Below are positions 16,720 to 24,829 of a DNA stretch of 46,792 bases, in pieces. Every line of letters begins with the position of its first letter. Positions within the stretch are counted from its first letter, which is position 1. Source of the stretch: an uncultured Acetatifactor sp. (lineage in GTDB: Bacteria > Bacillota > Clostridia > Lachnospirales > Lachnospiraceae); contig CAJTXE010000034.1 in NCBI GenBank assembly GCA_910580225.1, positions 1-46,792 on the forward strand, read 5' to 3'. The position numbers and the translations under genes are program-made. Under the pieces are notes generated by a model. The model ran no database searches, had not been told where the DNA came from, and worked only from the letters and a program-made list of their open reading frames with translations.

Positions 16720-18078
16720 TTAACAAGAGAAACTGCTGTTTTCTATTCCGCTAATCCATTTTCTGCTTTCTTTATGATAGAAGAAAACGGAAAGCAGGGC
16801 TGCAATCGTCCACCCCACAGGCCACGCACACCAGATCCCCAGGGCATTTCCGGTCCATTGCGAAAATAGAAAAGCCAGAACCACACGCAGCGCCAGATCC
16901 AGTAAAGTAGCCGCCATAAACTTTCCCATTGCGCTGATGCCCCGCAGGATACCGTCTGCTGCCAGTTTTGCCGATATGATAAAATAAAAGGGGGAAAGAA
17001 TCCGCAAAAACTGCATGCCGGTGTCCAATGCCCCGGAGAAATCCTTCTCCATAAAAAGAAGCAGCAGATATCTGCCGAAAAACAGGTAAAGGACACAGAA
17101 CGGGACACAGAGGCACCATACCATTTTAAGTCCTGCGCGGAAGCCTTCCCGGATCCTGGCATATTTGCGGGCACCAATGTTCTGGGCTGCAAAATTAGAG
17201 ATCCCGTTGCCGATGGTGGTAAAGGATGTGATAACCAGGCTATTCAGCTTTACGGCGGCAGAATACCCTGCCATGACAGAGGCTCCGAATCCGTTGATAA
17301 CACTCTGAATCATGATATTGCCCAGGGAGACAAAACTCTGCTGCAGGATACTGGGCACGGCAATTGCCAGGATCTTTTTTAGCAGCTCCCGGTCAAACAG
17401 GGGAACCTTCTCTCCTGTCCCGATTTTACCCAGCCTTTTCCGCACCACCGCCACCGCCAGGACACAGCTGACTCCCTGACATAGGAACGTTGCCCAGGCC
17501 ACACCTGACACCCCCATGCCGAAAGCCTTTACAAACAGAATGTCCACCGCTATGTTGGATGTGGAAGACAGGGCCAGAAAGACAAAGGGAGTTCTGGAAT
17601 CCCCCAGTGCAGAAAAGATGCCCGTAGCAATATTGTAAAAGAATACAAACGGCAGTCCCCATACATAAATATCCAGATACAGCATTGAATCCGCAAACAA
17701 TTCCTGCGGCGTCTGAATAAGCCGCAGCAAAGGAGCGCATCCTGCTGTTCCGGCCACCATCAAAGCCGCACAAAGCCCTCCGCTGAATAAGCAGGATGTG
17801 GTCACCGCGGTTTTCAGCCGGCTGTAATCTTCCGCACCGAACAACTGCGATACAATGACGGAACAGCCCATATTGCAGCCAAAGGCAAAGGCAAGGAAAA
17901 TCAATGTAATCTCATAGCTGTTCCCCACAGCAGCCAGGGCATTTTCCCCGATAAACTTCCCTGCCACCAGACTGTCCGCAATGTTATAGAGCTGTTGAAA
18001 GACAACACTGCCAAACAGGGGCAGACAGAACCGCCACAATACCTTCCCCGGATTCCCGGTTGTCAGATCTTTGTTCAT
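16720..18078 (-). CDS. MATE family efflux transporter
   Basis: 452 residues, about 12 membrane segments in two homologous halves. The N-terminal signature NKDLTTGNPGKVLWRFCLPL followed by QQLYNIADSLVAGKFIGENA is typical of the DinF/NorM-like clostridial MATE group; the second half has the counterpart QQSFVSLGNIMIQSVINGFG. It is an ion-coupled antiporter for cationic drugs or metabolites. ATG with SD AAAGGA. It is divergent from a LysR regulator gene, the usual arrangement for a regulator and its target. Substrate not deducible. Confidence 0.93.
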   Translation of the reverse strand: MNKDLTTGNPGKVLWRFCLPLFGSVVFQQLYNIADSLVAGKFIGENALAAVGNSYEITLIFLAFAFGCNMGCSVIVSQLFGAEDYSRLKTAVTTSCLFSGGLCAALMVAGTAGCAPLLRLIQTPQELFADSMLYLDIYVWGLPFVFFYNIATGIFSALGDSRTPFVFLALSSTSNIAVDILFVKAFGMGVSGVAWATFLCQGVSCVLAVAVVRKRLGKIGTGEKVPLFDRELLKKILAIAVPSILQQSFVSLGNIMIQSVINGFGASVMAGYSAAVKLNSLVITSFTTIGNGISNFAAQNIGARKYARIREGFRAGLKMVWCLCVPFCVLYLFFGRYLLLLFMEKDFSGALDTGMQFLRILSPFYFIISAKLAADGILRGISAMGKFMAATLLDLALRVVLAFLFSQWTGNALGIWCAWPVGWTIAALLSVFFYHKESRKWISGIENSSFSC

Positions 18079-18179
18079 AGAATCATATCCTTTCCGTTTT
18101 TATACCTGGGGCACAGTAAAAACCATTTGCTGCCTCAGTACCCTTTCACTTCTTCACCGCTCAAACACTGAAAGAGCTG

Positions 18180-18208
18180 TTTACAAAAGTCCTGAAATAT
18201 ATTATAAT
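18180..18208 (+). promoter_or_regulatory. lysR-type gene promoter with AT palindrome
   Basis: TTTACA (18180-18185), 17-bp spacer and TATAAT (18203-18208) on the plus strand. The -10 lies inside a perfect 16-bp palindrome ATATATTATAATATAT, and more AT dyads follow. In the 186-bp divergent region between MATE and LysR genes this could be an operator for autorepression and MATE control. The palindrome is pure AT, so it may be fortuitous. Confidence 0.5.
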
Positions 18209-18264
18209 ATATTTTAAAGTATACATAAAATATATATATTATATCGAGGGTATATAAAAATAAA

Positions 18265-19158
18265 ATGGATATCAATTTTGAATACTACAAGATTTTCTAC
18301 TATGTGGCAAAATATGAAAATATAACGAAAGCCGCCGTGGCTCTGGGCAGCAATCAGCCCAATGTTACGCGGATTTTGAAGCTGTTGGAATCACAGCTGA
18401 ACTGTAAATTGTTTAACCGGGGACCCAGGGGCGTCAGTCTGACAAAAGAAGGGGAACTGCTCTATTCCCATGTGGAGGTTGCCTGCCGCCGTCTGCTGGC
18501 TGCCCAGGAAGAGCTTTATCCACAGGATACCTTAAGGAGCGGTACAGTGGAAATCGGTGCAACCGAAACAGCACTTCATCTCTTCCTGCTCCATGTACTG
18601 CAGGACTTCAAACAAAAACATCCTGGCGTGAAAATCAAAATTCACAATCACACCGCACCGGAAACGGTAAGACAGCTGGTCAACGGCAAACTGGACTTTG
18701 CAGTGATCACTACTCCCTGCGAAATTCCAAAAACCTTTTCCAGTATGGATATCCTCTCTTTTCAGGAAATTCTGGTGGGCGGAACCCAATATCGGGCTTT
18801 GGGTAAAGAACCTCTAACTCTGGAGAAGATGAAAAAATATCCCTGGATCAGCCTGGGCAGGGACAGCGCAACCTACCATTTTTATAAGGACTTTTTTATT
18901 GCAAACCAGCTTGATATGGAACCGGATATGGAGGTTGCCACCTCCGACCTTATGCTGCCCCTGATCCAGAATCATCTGGGCATCGGCTTCATACCGGAGA
19001 CACTGGCTCTGCCGCATCTGGAGAGCGGAAACCTGGTGCGGATCGAACTGGACTGCGCTCCGCCGAAACGTTCCATCCGGATAGTCACCGATAACGACCG
19101 GAGAAAAAGCCTTGCTGCCGATACCTTTTATCAGTATCTGACAGCGGTTCTGTCCTGA
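18265..19158 (+). CDS. LysR family transcriptional regulator
   Basis: 297 residues. The N-terminal winged helix-turn-helix (YYKIFYYVAKYENITKAAVA, NQPNVTRILKLLESQLNCKL, FNRGPRGVSLTKEGELLYSH) is followed by a two-subdomain effector-binding region (SGTVEIGATETALHLFLLHV ... LGIGFIPETLALPHLESGNL). It probably controls the divergent MATE gene and itself in response to a small molecule. The ribosome-binding site is weak (GAGGG about 13 bases upstream). It converges with the GH43 gene with a 45-bp gap. Confidence 0.93.
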   Translation: MDINFEYYKIFYYVAKYENITKAAVALGSNQPNVTRILKLLESQLNCKLFNRGPRGVSLTKEGELLYSHVEVACRRLLAAQEELYPQDTLRSGTVEIGATETALHLFLLHVLQDFKQKHPGVKIKIHNHTAPETVRQLVNGKLDFAVITTPCEIPKTFSSMDILSFQEILVGGTQYRALGKEPLTLEKMKKYPWISLGRDSATYHFYKDFFIANQLDMEPDMEVATSDLMLPLIQNHLGIGFIPETLALPHLESGNLVRIELDCAPPKRSIRIVTDNDRRKSLAADTFYQYLTAVLS

Positions 19159-19203
19159 TTTTCCGGAAACAGGCCATTTCCCGGCCGCAGAAATCTTTCC
19201 ACC

Positions 19204-20943
19204 CTATTCACATTTTACTTCAAACCAGTCAAAATCCGCATGTCTCCCAAAACCTGTCAGATCCTGACAGCAGATTCCCACCATGGTGCCGGTAAACCAG
19301 CCCTCCCGGCAGGCCTCGTCTGACAGAAATCCTGCCGGGATACCTGGGCCTATGTCCTGCATCGGAATATCTGTGTTGTTCCCTTCACGATATCCGTATG
19401 AAAACTGCACCTGGGTTCCCCTCAGTTTCAGCCCCAGAACCACATCTCTGCCAGGTTCAATGGGTATGTAATCCGCAAGATATTCATATTTCCCGTTCTC
19501 TGCTTTGAGCAAAGTAATGCATTTTCCCACATCCTCGTCATGGGAAATATGCAGATACAGGTAATTCTCCGTATCATACAGCAAAATCAGCCCTGCCATC
19601 TGTTTGAACACCTCCGGTTCAAAATCCAGACAGGCCTCTGCGTCCATATGATATTCCGTCATTCTCCGGGCAATCAGTGTCTGGGAAAAGCGGGAAGCCA
19701 GTCCGCTCCTTCCATACATCCGCAGCCAGCCCCTCCGTGCCGTAAGGGAGATGTGACGGGCATCCATGGGAATACGCAGGGACTGATAGTCCAGGTGGAG
19801 ATGCACACTGTCAAAATCATCCCGTAGGAATACATTCGGGGATTCCGTATACCTTCCTTCTCCATCCTCCGAAAATTCCCCACCTCTTTCCTCCGCACCC
19901 TCCGGAACCTGTATCTCCCTGACCACCCTCGTCCTCTCTGCACACTTCGGCGGTTCCACCGTCTCCCGGGGTGTATTGCCTTCCTCCGCCAGCACCAGCC
20001 ACTCATCCTCGGTCCAACGCATCCTCTGAATAGCGGTCTCTCTGCCAAGCATATATCTCCTCTGTCCGGCAAACCGTTCTGCATCCTCCGGATTTCTGTC
20101 CCCGGAAGCCCTGCCGCAGAGATGTACCGCATACCACTCCCCGTCCGCTGTCTCCACCAGATCACAATGTCCGGCCTTCTGCAGCAGAATATCCTCATGA
20201 TGGCGGGAAGTCAGAACGGAATAGGCTTCCCCCTCCTGTCTTTTCCCGTCATGGGGCCGATACATTTCATAGGGGCCCCAGATATTCCTGGATCTCTGGA
20301 TTGACTGCCCATGTCCCTCCCCGGTACCGGTATCCGCACTGAAGAGATAATACCAGTTATTGTGTTTGAAAATATGAGGGCCTTCCAGAAAAATTCCTTC
20401 TGCCCGGTAGATATCTTTGACCGGACCGGTCATTTTCTGCCCTGCTGCGTCATATTCCTGCAATACCAGACGCCCTGCATACTTTTTGGGCACCCGGTGA
20501 TCCGTCACCATACTTACCATGTATTTTCGTCCGTCATCATCATGAAACAGCGACGGATCAAATCCGAAATTGTTCAATGGCACAGGTTCTGACCAGGGAC
20601 CGTGGATATCTTCTGCTGTCACCAAATAATTCTCCGTGTCATACATATTGCAGTAAAATGCCTTCACCACTGTGTAAACCAGGTAAAAGGTACCCCCGTC
20701 ATACGTCAGACAGGGCGCCCAGATTCCCTGGGAAGGCCCCACCCCACGCAGATCCAGCTGCGAAACTCTGGTCAGCGGATACCCTGTCAGCTCCCAGTGA
20801 ATAAGATCTCTGGAATGATGCAGACGCACCCCGGGCCACCATTCAAAGGTGGATGTGGCAATATAGTAATCCTCTCCCACACGGATAATGGAGGGATCCG
20901 GATGAAATCCCCGCAATATGGGATTGTGAATTTTATTCATCAT
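19204..20943 (-). CDS. Glycoside hydrolase family 43 (beta-xylosidase/arabinosidase-like)
   Basis: 579 residues, no signal peptide, so probably cytoplasmic. An N-terminal five-bladed propeller has the catalytic base Asp in GFHPDPSIIRVGEDYYIATS, the middle Asp in FGFDPSLFHDDDG and the general-acid Glu in IFLEGPHIFKHNNWYYLFSA (near residue 185). The C-terminal ~200 residues form a beta-sandwich of the type following GH43 xylosidases (RQ...SLRIPMD, FSQTLIARRMTEYHMDAEAC, GLILLYDTENYLYLHISHDE). It should release xylose or arabinose from imported oligosaccharides. It overlaps the stop of the upstream lipoprotein gene as ATGATG, with that gene's GGGGAGCTGA as SD. Confidence 0.93.
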   Translation of the reverse strand: MMNKIHNPILRGFHPDPSIIRVGEDYYIATSTFEWWPGVRLHHSRDLIHWELTGYPLTRVSQLDLRGVGPSQGIWAPCLTYDGGTFYLVYTVVKAFYCNMYDTENYLVTAEDIHGPWSEPVPLNNFGFDPSLFHDDDGRKYMVSMVTDHRVPKKYAGRLVLQEYDAAGQKMTGPVKDIYRAEGIFLEGPHIFKHNNWYYLFSADTGTGEGHGQSIQRSRNIWGPYEMYRPHDGKRQEGEAYSVLTSRHHEDILLQKAGHCDLVETADGEWYAVHLCGRASGDRNPEDAERFAGQRRYMLGRETAIQRMRWTEDEWLVLAEEGNTPRETVEPPKCAERTRVVREIQVPEGAEERGGEFSEDGEGRYTESPNVFLRDDFDSVHLHLDYQSLRIPMDARHISLTARRGWLRMYGRSGLASRFSQTLIARRMTEYHMDAEACLDFEPEVFKQMAGLILLYDTENYLYLHISHDEDVGKCITLLKAENGKYEYLADYIPIEPGRDVVLGLKLRGTQVQFSYGYREGNNTDIPMQDIGPGIPAGFLSDEACREGWFTGTMVGICCQDLTGFGRHADFDWFEVKCE

Positions 20944-22289
20944 AAATCAGCTCCCCACCATTCTTTCTTCAATTCCACATTCCAGTCCCCGGAAAACGGC
21001 CCGTTGGCCTGGTTCTTCAGGGTCTCCACAATGCCGGCCCGCTCTGCGGCGCTGCTGTCCGGGTCCTCCAGGGACTCACCGCTCCAGTAGGCATAACCAT
21101 AAAGGTAACTCTGGTTAAAATCATCCCAGGAAGCAAAAGACGCCTGGGCTTTTTGAGCTGCTTCCAGCGATTTATCCATGGCTTCCCCGTAGGTACAGTA
21201 ACCCGCAGCATACCCATAGCCCAAAATGGAACCTACCCGGCTCAAATCCCAGGCGGAGATTGCCGCTTCTCCGTAAGCTGTCCATGCATCATAAGCCGCC
21301 AGGACACTGTTGCGGGTTTCTGCTTCTTCCCCTTCCAGTCCGGCTTCCAGTGCGGCCCGATCAGCGACCTCCGTTCCGCCGTATTCTCCCAGAAATTCCA
21401 GTGCGTTCTGATTGTGCCCCTCGTTGATCAGCCAGTCCGCCTGTTCCATCAGACCAGCTGCATCTTCCACACCCCAGCTGCCGGACAAAGCCTGAGCAGC
21501 CTGTGAACGTATGTTTTCCATCTGACTCTCGTCCGCCCCCATTTCTTCCATGGCCCGAACCGTCTCCACCACACTGGCTCCATTCAGTGTATTCAAAACG
21601 GCTGTCATACCGCTGATAAACGCCTGGCTTCCCTGGGATCTCTGTATCCCTTCCATAACCTCCAGAACCAGAACCTTTCTGGCTTCCTCCACATCCTCAT
21701 TTCTGCCCACCAGGATTACGGAATAATAGCTGTCGTCGGTCTCTATATAATAGGCATAGGCCTGTCCTCTGGTACCGCCGCTCTTCGCCACGCCTTCCCT
21801 GACCAGGCAGCGCAGAGCCCACTCCGGAGTCTCCGTCTCCCCGTCCTGCCAGTCCACAGTCACCCCGGATCCCTCCAGCGCCAGGTTGGCTACATGGTCT
21901 GCATACTCTTCCAGGCTCTCCATACTGGCCGGATTCCCCGGAACGCTTCCCTTGGGACTGCCCAGGGAAATACCGGAAAATCCCGTCCTTTCGGAGCCTC
22001 CGTCAAGTCCCATCATACTGGAATTGGATTGAAGCTGCATATCCGTCTGTTCAAGACCTTCCAGCAAAGTCACCTTATAAGTTCCGTCCGCAGAGGTATA
22101 CTCTGCCGACGCCGGCAGCTCCTCCCCCGCATCGCTGCCTGTTCCGGGTCCGGAAGCCTCTCCTGCCTCCGCACTGCCCCGGGCCGTACTGTCGGCTGTC
22201 TCCCCGGGAGTACTGCATGCCGTGACAGTCAACCCCAAAAATACCGCCGTCAGAACTGCCAATTTCTTGCTGCTTCTAATCTTTATCAT
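20940..22289 (-). CDS. Lipoprotein with C-terminal DUF1266-like domain
   Basis: 449 residues. The signal peptide ends LGLTVTAC (lipobox), then a Thr/Gly/Glu-rich linker. The middle region (YTSADGTYKVTLLEGLEQ ... YAYYIETDDSYYSVILVGRN) resembles PsbP-like lipoprotein folds that read a surface signal. The C-terminal part (AWDLSRVGSILGYGYAAGYC, TYGEAMDKSLEAAQKAQASF, ASWDDFNQSYLYGYAYWSGE) matches the pattern of DUF1266: AWD-x-R near the start, GY-x-T-x-x-EA, and SWxxF-x-x-x-Y-x-x-GxxxW. Function unknown. SD GGAGAGG at 8 bases. It is translationally coupled (ATGA) to the GH43 gene. Confidence 0.8.
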   Translation of the reverse strand: MIKIRSSKKLAVLTAVFLGLTVTACSTPGETADSTARGSAEAGEASGPGTGSDAGEELPASAEYTSADGTYKVTLLEGLEQTDMQLQSNSSMMGLDGGSERTGFSGISLGSPKGSVPGNPASMESLEEYADHVANLALEGSGVTVDWQDGETETPEWALRCLVREGVAKSGGTRGQAYAYYIETDDSYYSVILVGRNEDVEEARKVLVLEVMEGIQRSQGSQAFISGMTAVLNTLNGASVVETVRAMEEMGADESQMENIRSQAAQALSGSWGVEDAAGLMEQADWLINEGHNQNALEFLGEYGGTEVADRAALEAGLEGEEAETRNSVLAAYDAWTAYGEAAISAWDLSRVGSILGYGYAAGYCTYGEAMDKSLEAAQKAQASFASWDDFNQSYLYGYAYWSGESLEDPDSSAAERAGIVETLKNQANGPFSGDWNVELKKEWWGADL

Positions 22290-22410
22290 CCTTTCATCCT
22301 CTCCTGATTCCTTTTCTCTTCTTCCGGTCCTCTCGTACCGGCTGGCATGCCCTGCCGGAATGCAGTTTCAATCACACTCCGGCATACAGCTGTCATCCGA
22401 TTTCCAATCT
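22290..22410. other. Gap between lipoprotein and LeuA-AraC genes
   Basis: 121 bp without a gene. A weak CCGGC / GCCGG stem lies at about 22338-22363 without a T-run. I see no good promoter, so the lipoprotein and GH43 genes may be read from the LeuA-AraC transcript. Confidence 0.3.
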
Positions 22411-24414
22411 TTACTCCTCCTGCCTGCGGTACTGCACCGGCGTCAATCCGTAGTTCTTCTTAAAAAGCCTGTTAAAATGCTCCACATTCTCATATCCTAC
22501 CTCCGCAGCTACCGTCTCAACGGTCATATCCGTCTCCCGCAGCAGCGTCCGTGCTTTCTTCATCCGCTCCTTCCGCACGGCCTCCTGGAAGGTCATCCCT
22601 GCTTTCTCCTTAATATACTTGGACAGGTAGGGTTTGGAAAGATGAAATTCCTCGGACAGGGTGTCAAGCGTTACATTCATATAATCATTTTTAATGAAGC
22701 TGATAATCTCCACAATACGTTCTTCCCGTCCTTCGGTGATGTGCTGCTCCACCGCCAGTTTGTTGGCCGCGGAAGCCAGTGCCGCAATGGAAGCTTTAAT
22801 GATATCCTCATCTACGCCTACTCCCCAGTAATGCTTCCCGCCGCACAAAATCGCCACATAGGCCGCAGCCTTGGAACTGGAGCCTTTGGATATGGCATGC
22901 TCCTCATATACCGACAGCTGATAGCTGACACCGAAATAAGTCTTAATGGCATTGCTCACCGCATCCAGACGCCCGTTTCCGCCGGCCCTGATAATCCTGG
23001 TCTCACCGTTCTGCTCTATCGTCACCTCCGCCCGGATTCCTTTCTCCTGTCGGAAATGGCATTCCGGAATATGGAATACTGTCTGAAGGTTGATATAATT
23101 TTCCTCGAAAATCTGATAAATCTCCCCGGGGTGCAGCTCTTGATGTCTCCTGTCTGACACGCCCTTGATGAGGTACCCAACCTCTTCCTTCATGGCCGCA
23201 GGCAATGAAAATCCGAATTGCTGCTTCAGCACAAAGGCCACACCCCCTTTGCCGGAGACGCTGTTGATGCGGATCACGTCTGACTCATATTCCCGCCCCA
23301 CGTCTTTGGGATCAATGGGCAGATAAGGCACATCCCAGCGGCTGCCGCTTTTTCCTTCCTTCAGCCAGTTCATCCCCTTGCTGATGGCATCCTGATGGGA
23401 ACCGGAGAACGCAGTAAACACCAGATCTCCCGCATAGGGTACCCGCTCGTGAACCTGCATACCCGTAAAGCGCTCATAGGCCTCCCGCACCTGCATGATA
23501 TTGGAAAAATCAAGTCCGCTGTCCACACCGTGACACATCATATTGATGGCTACCGTCACCAAATCCACATTGCCCGTACGCTCTCCATTGCCGAAAAGGG
23601 TCCCTTCCACACGGTCAGCCCCGGCCAGAATGCCGAACTCCGCATCGCTGACGCCGCAGCCCCGGTCATTGTGAGGATGGACGCTCAATATGACGTTTTC
23701 ACGATAATTCATATGCTTATGCATGTATTCCACCTGACAGGCAAACACATGGGGCATGGCAACCTGCACCGTAGTAGGCAAATTTATGATTGCCTTGTGG
23801 TCATCATCAGGCTGCCACACGTCCAGCACCGCATTGCAGACTTCCAGGGCATATTCCGGCTCTGTCTGCGAAAAGCTCTCCGGGCTGTATTCAAAGGTAA
23901 AGTTCCCCTCTGTGGCCTCTGCCATCTCCTTTAAAAGCTTCGCCCCATCCACCGCAAGCTGCTTGATGGACGCCTTATCTTTTTTAAAGACCTGCTCCCG
24001 CTGCTCCACGGAAGTGGAATTGTAGAGATGCACCACCGCATGGGGCGCCCCCTTTACCGCCTCAAAAGTCTTGCGGATGATATGTTCTCTGGCCTGGGTC
24101 AGCACCTGAATGGTGACGTCATCAGGAATCATATTCCTCTCAATGAGAGCGCGGATAAAGTTGTATTCCGTATCGGAGGAAGCCGGAAACCCTACCTCAA
24201 TCTCCTTGAATCCGATTTTCACCAACAATTCAAAAAACTCCAGCTTGTCTTCCAGGGGCATGGGATCAATCAAAGCCTGGTTGCCGTCCCGCAGATCCAC
24301 ACTGCACCAGACCGGAGCCTTCTCTATGGTATCCTTTTTCACCCAGTCATAGGTCACCTCCGGGGGCATATGGTATGTCTTACCATATTTTCTGCTGATA
24401 TTTGTCTCTTTCAT
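22411..24414 (-). CDS. leuA: 2-isopropylmalate synthase fused to an AraC-type DNA-binding domain
   Basis: 667 residues. Residues 1-~555 are a complete LeuA of the long type: TIM barrel with metal and substrate residues CSVDLRDGNQALIDPMPLED (R42, D43), metal-binding HxH near 244-246 in SVHPHNDRGCG, then the linker and leucine-binding regulatory domain (GNGRLDAVSNAIKTYFGVSY, HAISKGSSSKAAAYVAILCG). It condenses acetyl-CoA with 2-oxoisovalerate in the first step of leucine synthesis. Residues ~570-667 add a full AraC-type double helix-turn-helix: VTLDTLSEEFHLSKPYLSKY, KARTLLRETDMTVETVAAEV, GYENVEHFNRLFKKNYGLTP. Both parts look intact and are in one frame without a stop. The start is ATG 24414 with SD AAAGGA; the longer frame runs through the promoter. 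No other leucine genes are nearby. Confidence 0.92.
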   Translation of the reverse strand: MKETNISRKYGKTYHMPPEVTYDWVKKDTIEKAPVWCSVDLRDGNQALIDPMPLEDKLEFFELLVKIGFKEIEVGFPASSDTEYNFIRALIERNMIPDDVTIQVLTQAREHIIRKTFEAVKGAPHAVVHLYNSTSVEQREQVFKKDKASIKQLAVDGAKLLKEMAEATEGNFTFEYSPESFSQTEPEYALEVCNAVLDVWQPDDDHKAIINLPTTVQVAMPHVFACQVEYMHKHMNYRENVILSVHPHNDRGCGVSDAEFGILAGADRVEGTLFGNGERTGNVDLVTVAINMMCHGVDSGLDFSNIMQVREAYERFTGMQVHERVPYAGDLVFTAFSGSHQDAISKGMNWLKEGKSGSRWDVPYLPIDPKDVGREYESDVIRINSVSGKGGVAFVLKQQFGFSLPAAMKEEVGYLIKGVSDRRHQELHPGEIYQIFEENYINLQTVFHIPECHFRQEKGIRAEVTIEQNGETRIIRAGGNGRLDAVSNAIKTYFGVSYQLSVYEEHAISKGSSSKAAAYVAILCGGKHYWGVGVDEDIIKASIAALASAANKLAVEQHITEGREERIVEIISFIKNDYMNVTLDTLSEEFHLSKPYLSKYIKEKAGMTFQEAVRKERMKKARTLLRETDMTVETVAAEVGYENVEHFNRLFKKNYGLTPVQYRRQEE

Positions 24415-24526
24415 TCTCTTACATCCTTTCCCTTTCCGCGGGCGTGAATTCTCAAACAGACATCCGGCTCTGCCCGGCGGTAAACTGATATGCAAACAGC
24501 GAAAAATCTGTGCTGTCGACTGTAAA

Positions 24527-24555
24527 ATCGTAACACAGATTTTAACATTGTGCAA
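24527..24555 (-). promoter_or_regulatory. Promoter of the LeuA-AraC gene
   Basis: TTGCAC (24550-24555), 17-bp spacer, TACGAT (24527-24532) on the minus strand. Start of transcription would be near 24520, giving a leader of about 105 nt. I saw no T-box or leader-peptide signature in it. The candidate repeats overlap the spacer and -35. Confidence 0.6.
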
Positions 24556-24754
24556 GTGATAATTTAATGTTGCATATTGATATATCTTCATTCTATTTTT
24601 TTATTTTTACCAATTTATACGGTTTTTAATTGATTTTTATTTTAAAAATAATTGTCATATTTTTATTTTCAGATATGTTCCATTTTAATGACTCCCTATA
24701 GACCACCGATTGACACGACACGCTTTCACCTTGTTCCCCTGCCCACAACCGCCA

Positions 24755-24783
24755 TTGAAATCCACGTCTCCCGATGATATAAT
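24755..24783 (+). promoter_or_regulatory. Promoter of the second MATE gene
   Basis: TTGAAA (24755-24760), 17-bp spacer and a perfect TATAAT (24778-24783), 46 bp before the ATG at 24830. The start codon upstream of this in the longer frame (24710) is therefore excluded. Confidence 0.75.
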
Positions 24784-24829
24784 ACCTTTGTTCCAAACTG
24801 AAAAATCGGGCGAACAGGAGACATCGCAA

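Larger units (their letters stand above)
24415..24829. promoter_or_regulatory. Divergent regulatory region between LeuA-AraC and MATE genes
   Basis: 415 bp, very AT-rich at 24590-24690, with a promoter at each end (listed separately). Between the LeuA -35 and 24575 lie two related sites: ATTTTAACATTGTGCA (24539-24554) and ATTTAATGTTGCA (24562-24574), 23 bp apart, sharing TTAA and TGCA and also forming an AACATT / AATGTT dyad. About two helical turns of spacing would fit binding by an AraC-type protein. The assignment is speculative. Confidence 0.4.

Noticed and set aside
24415..24520. T-box or leucine leader-peptide attenuator before LeuA
   Set aside because: The roughly 105-nt leader shows no T-box motif, no run of Leu codons and no terminator hairpin.
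24415..24591. N-terminal extension of LeuA-AraC
   Set aside because: It runs through the promoter hexamers and lacks an SD; AAAGGA before ATG 24414 defines the start.
24710..24829. N-terminal extension of the second MATE protein
   Set aside because: The TTGAAA/TATAAT promoter lies inside it, and the normal MATE N-terminus starts at 24830.
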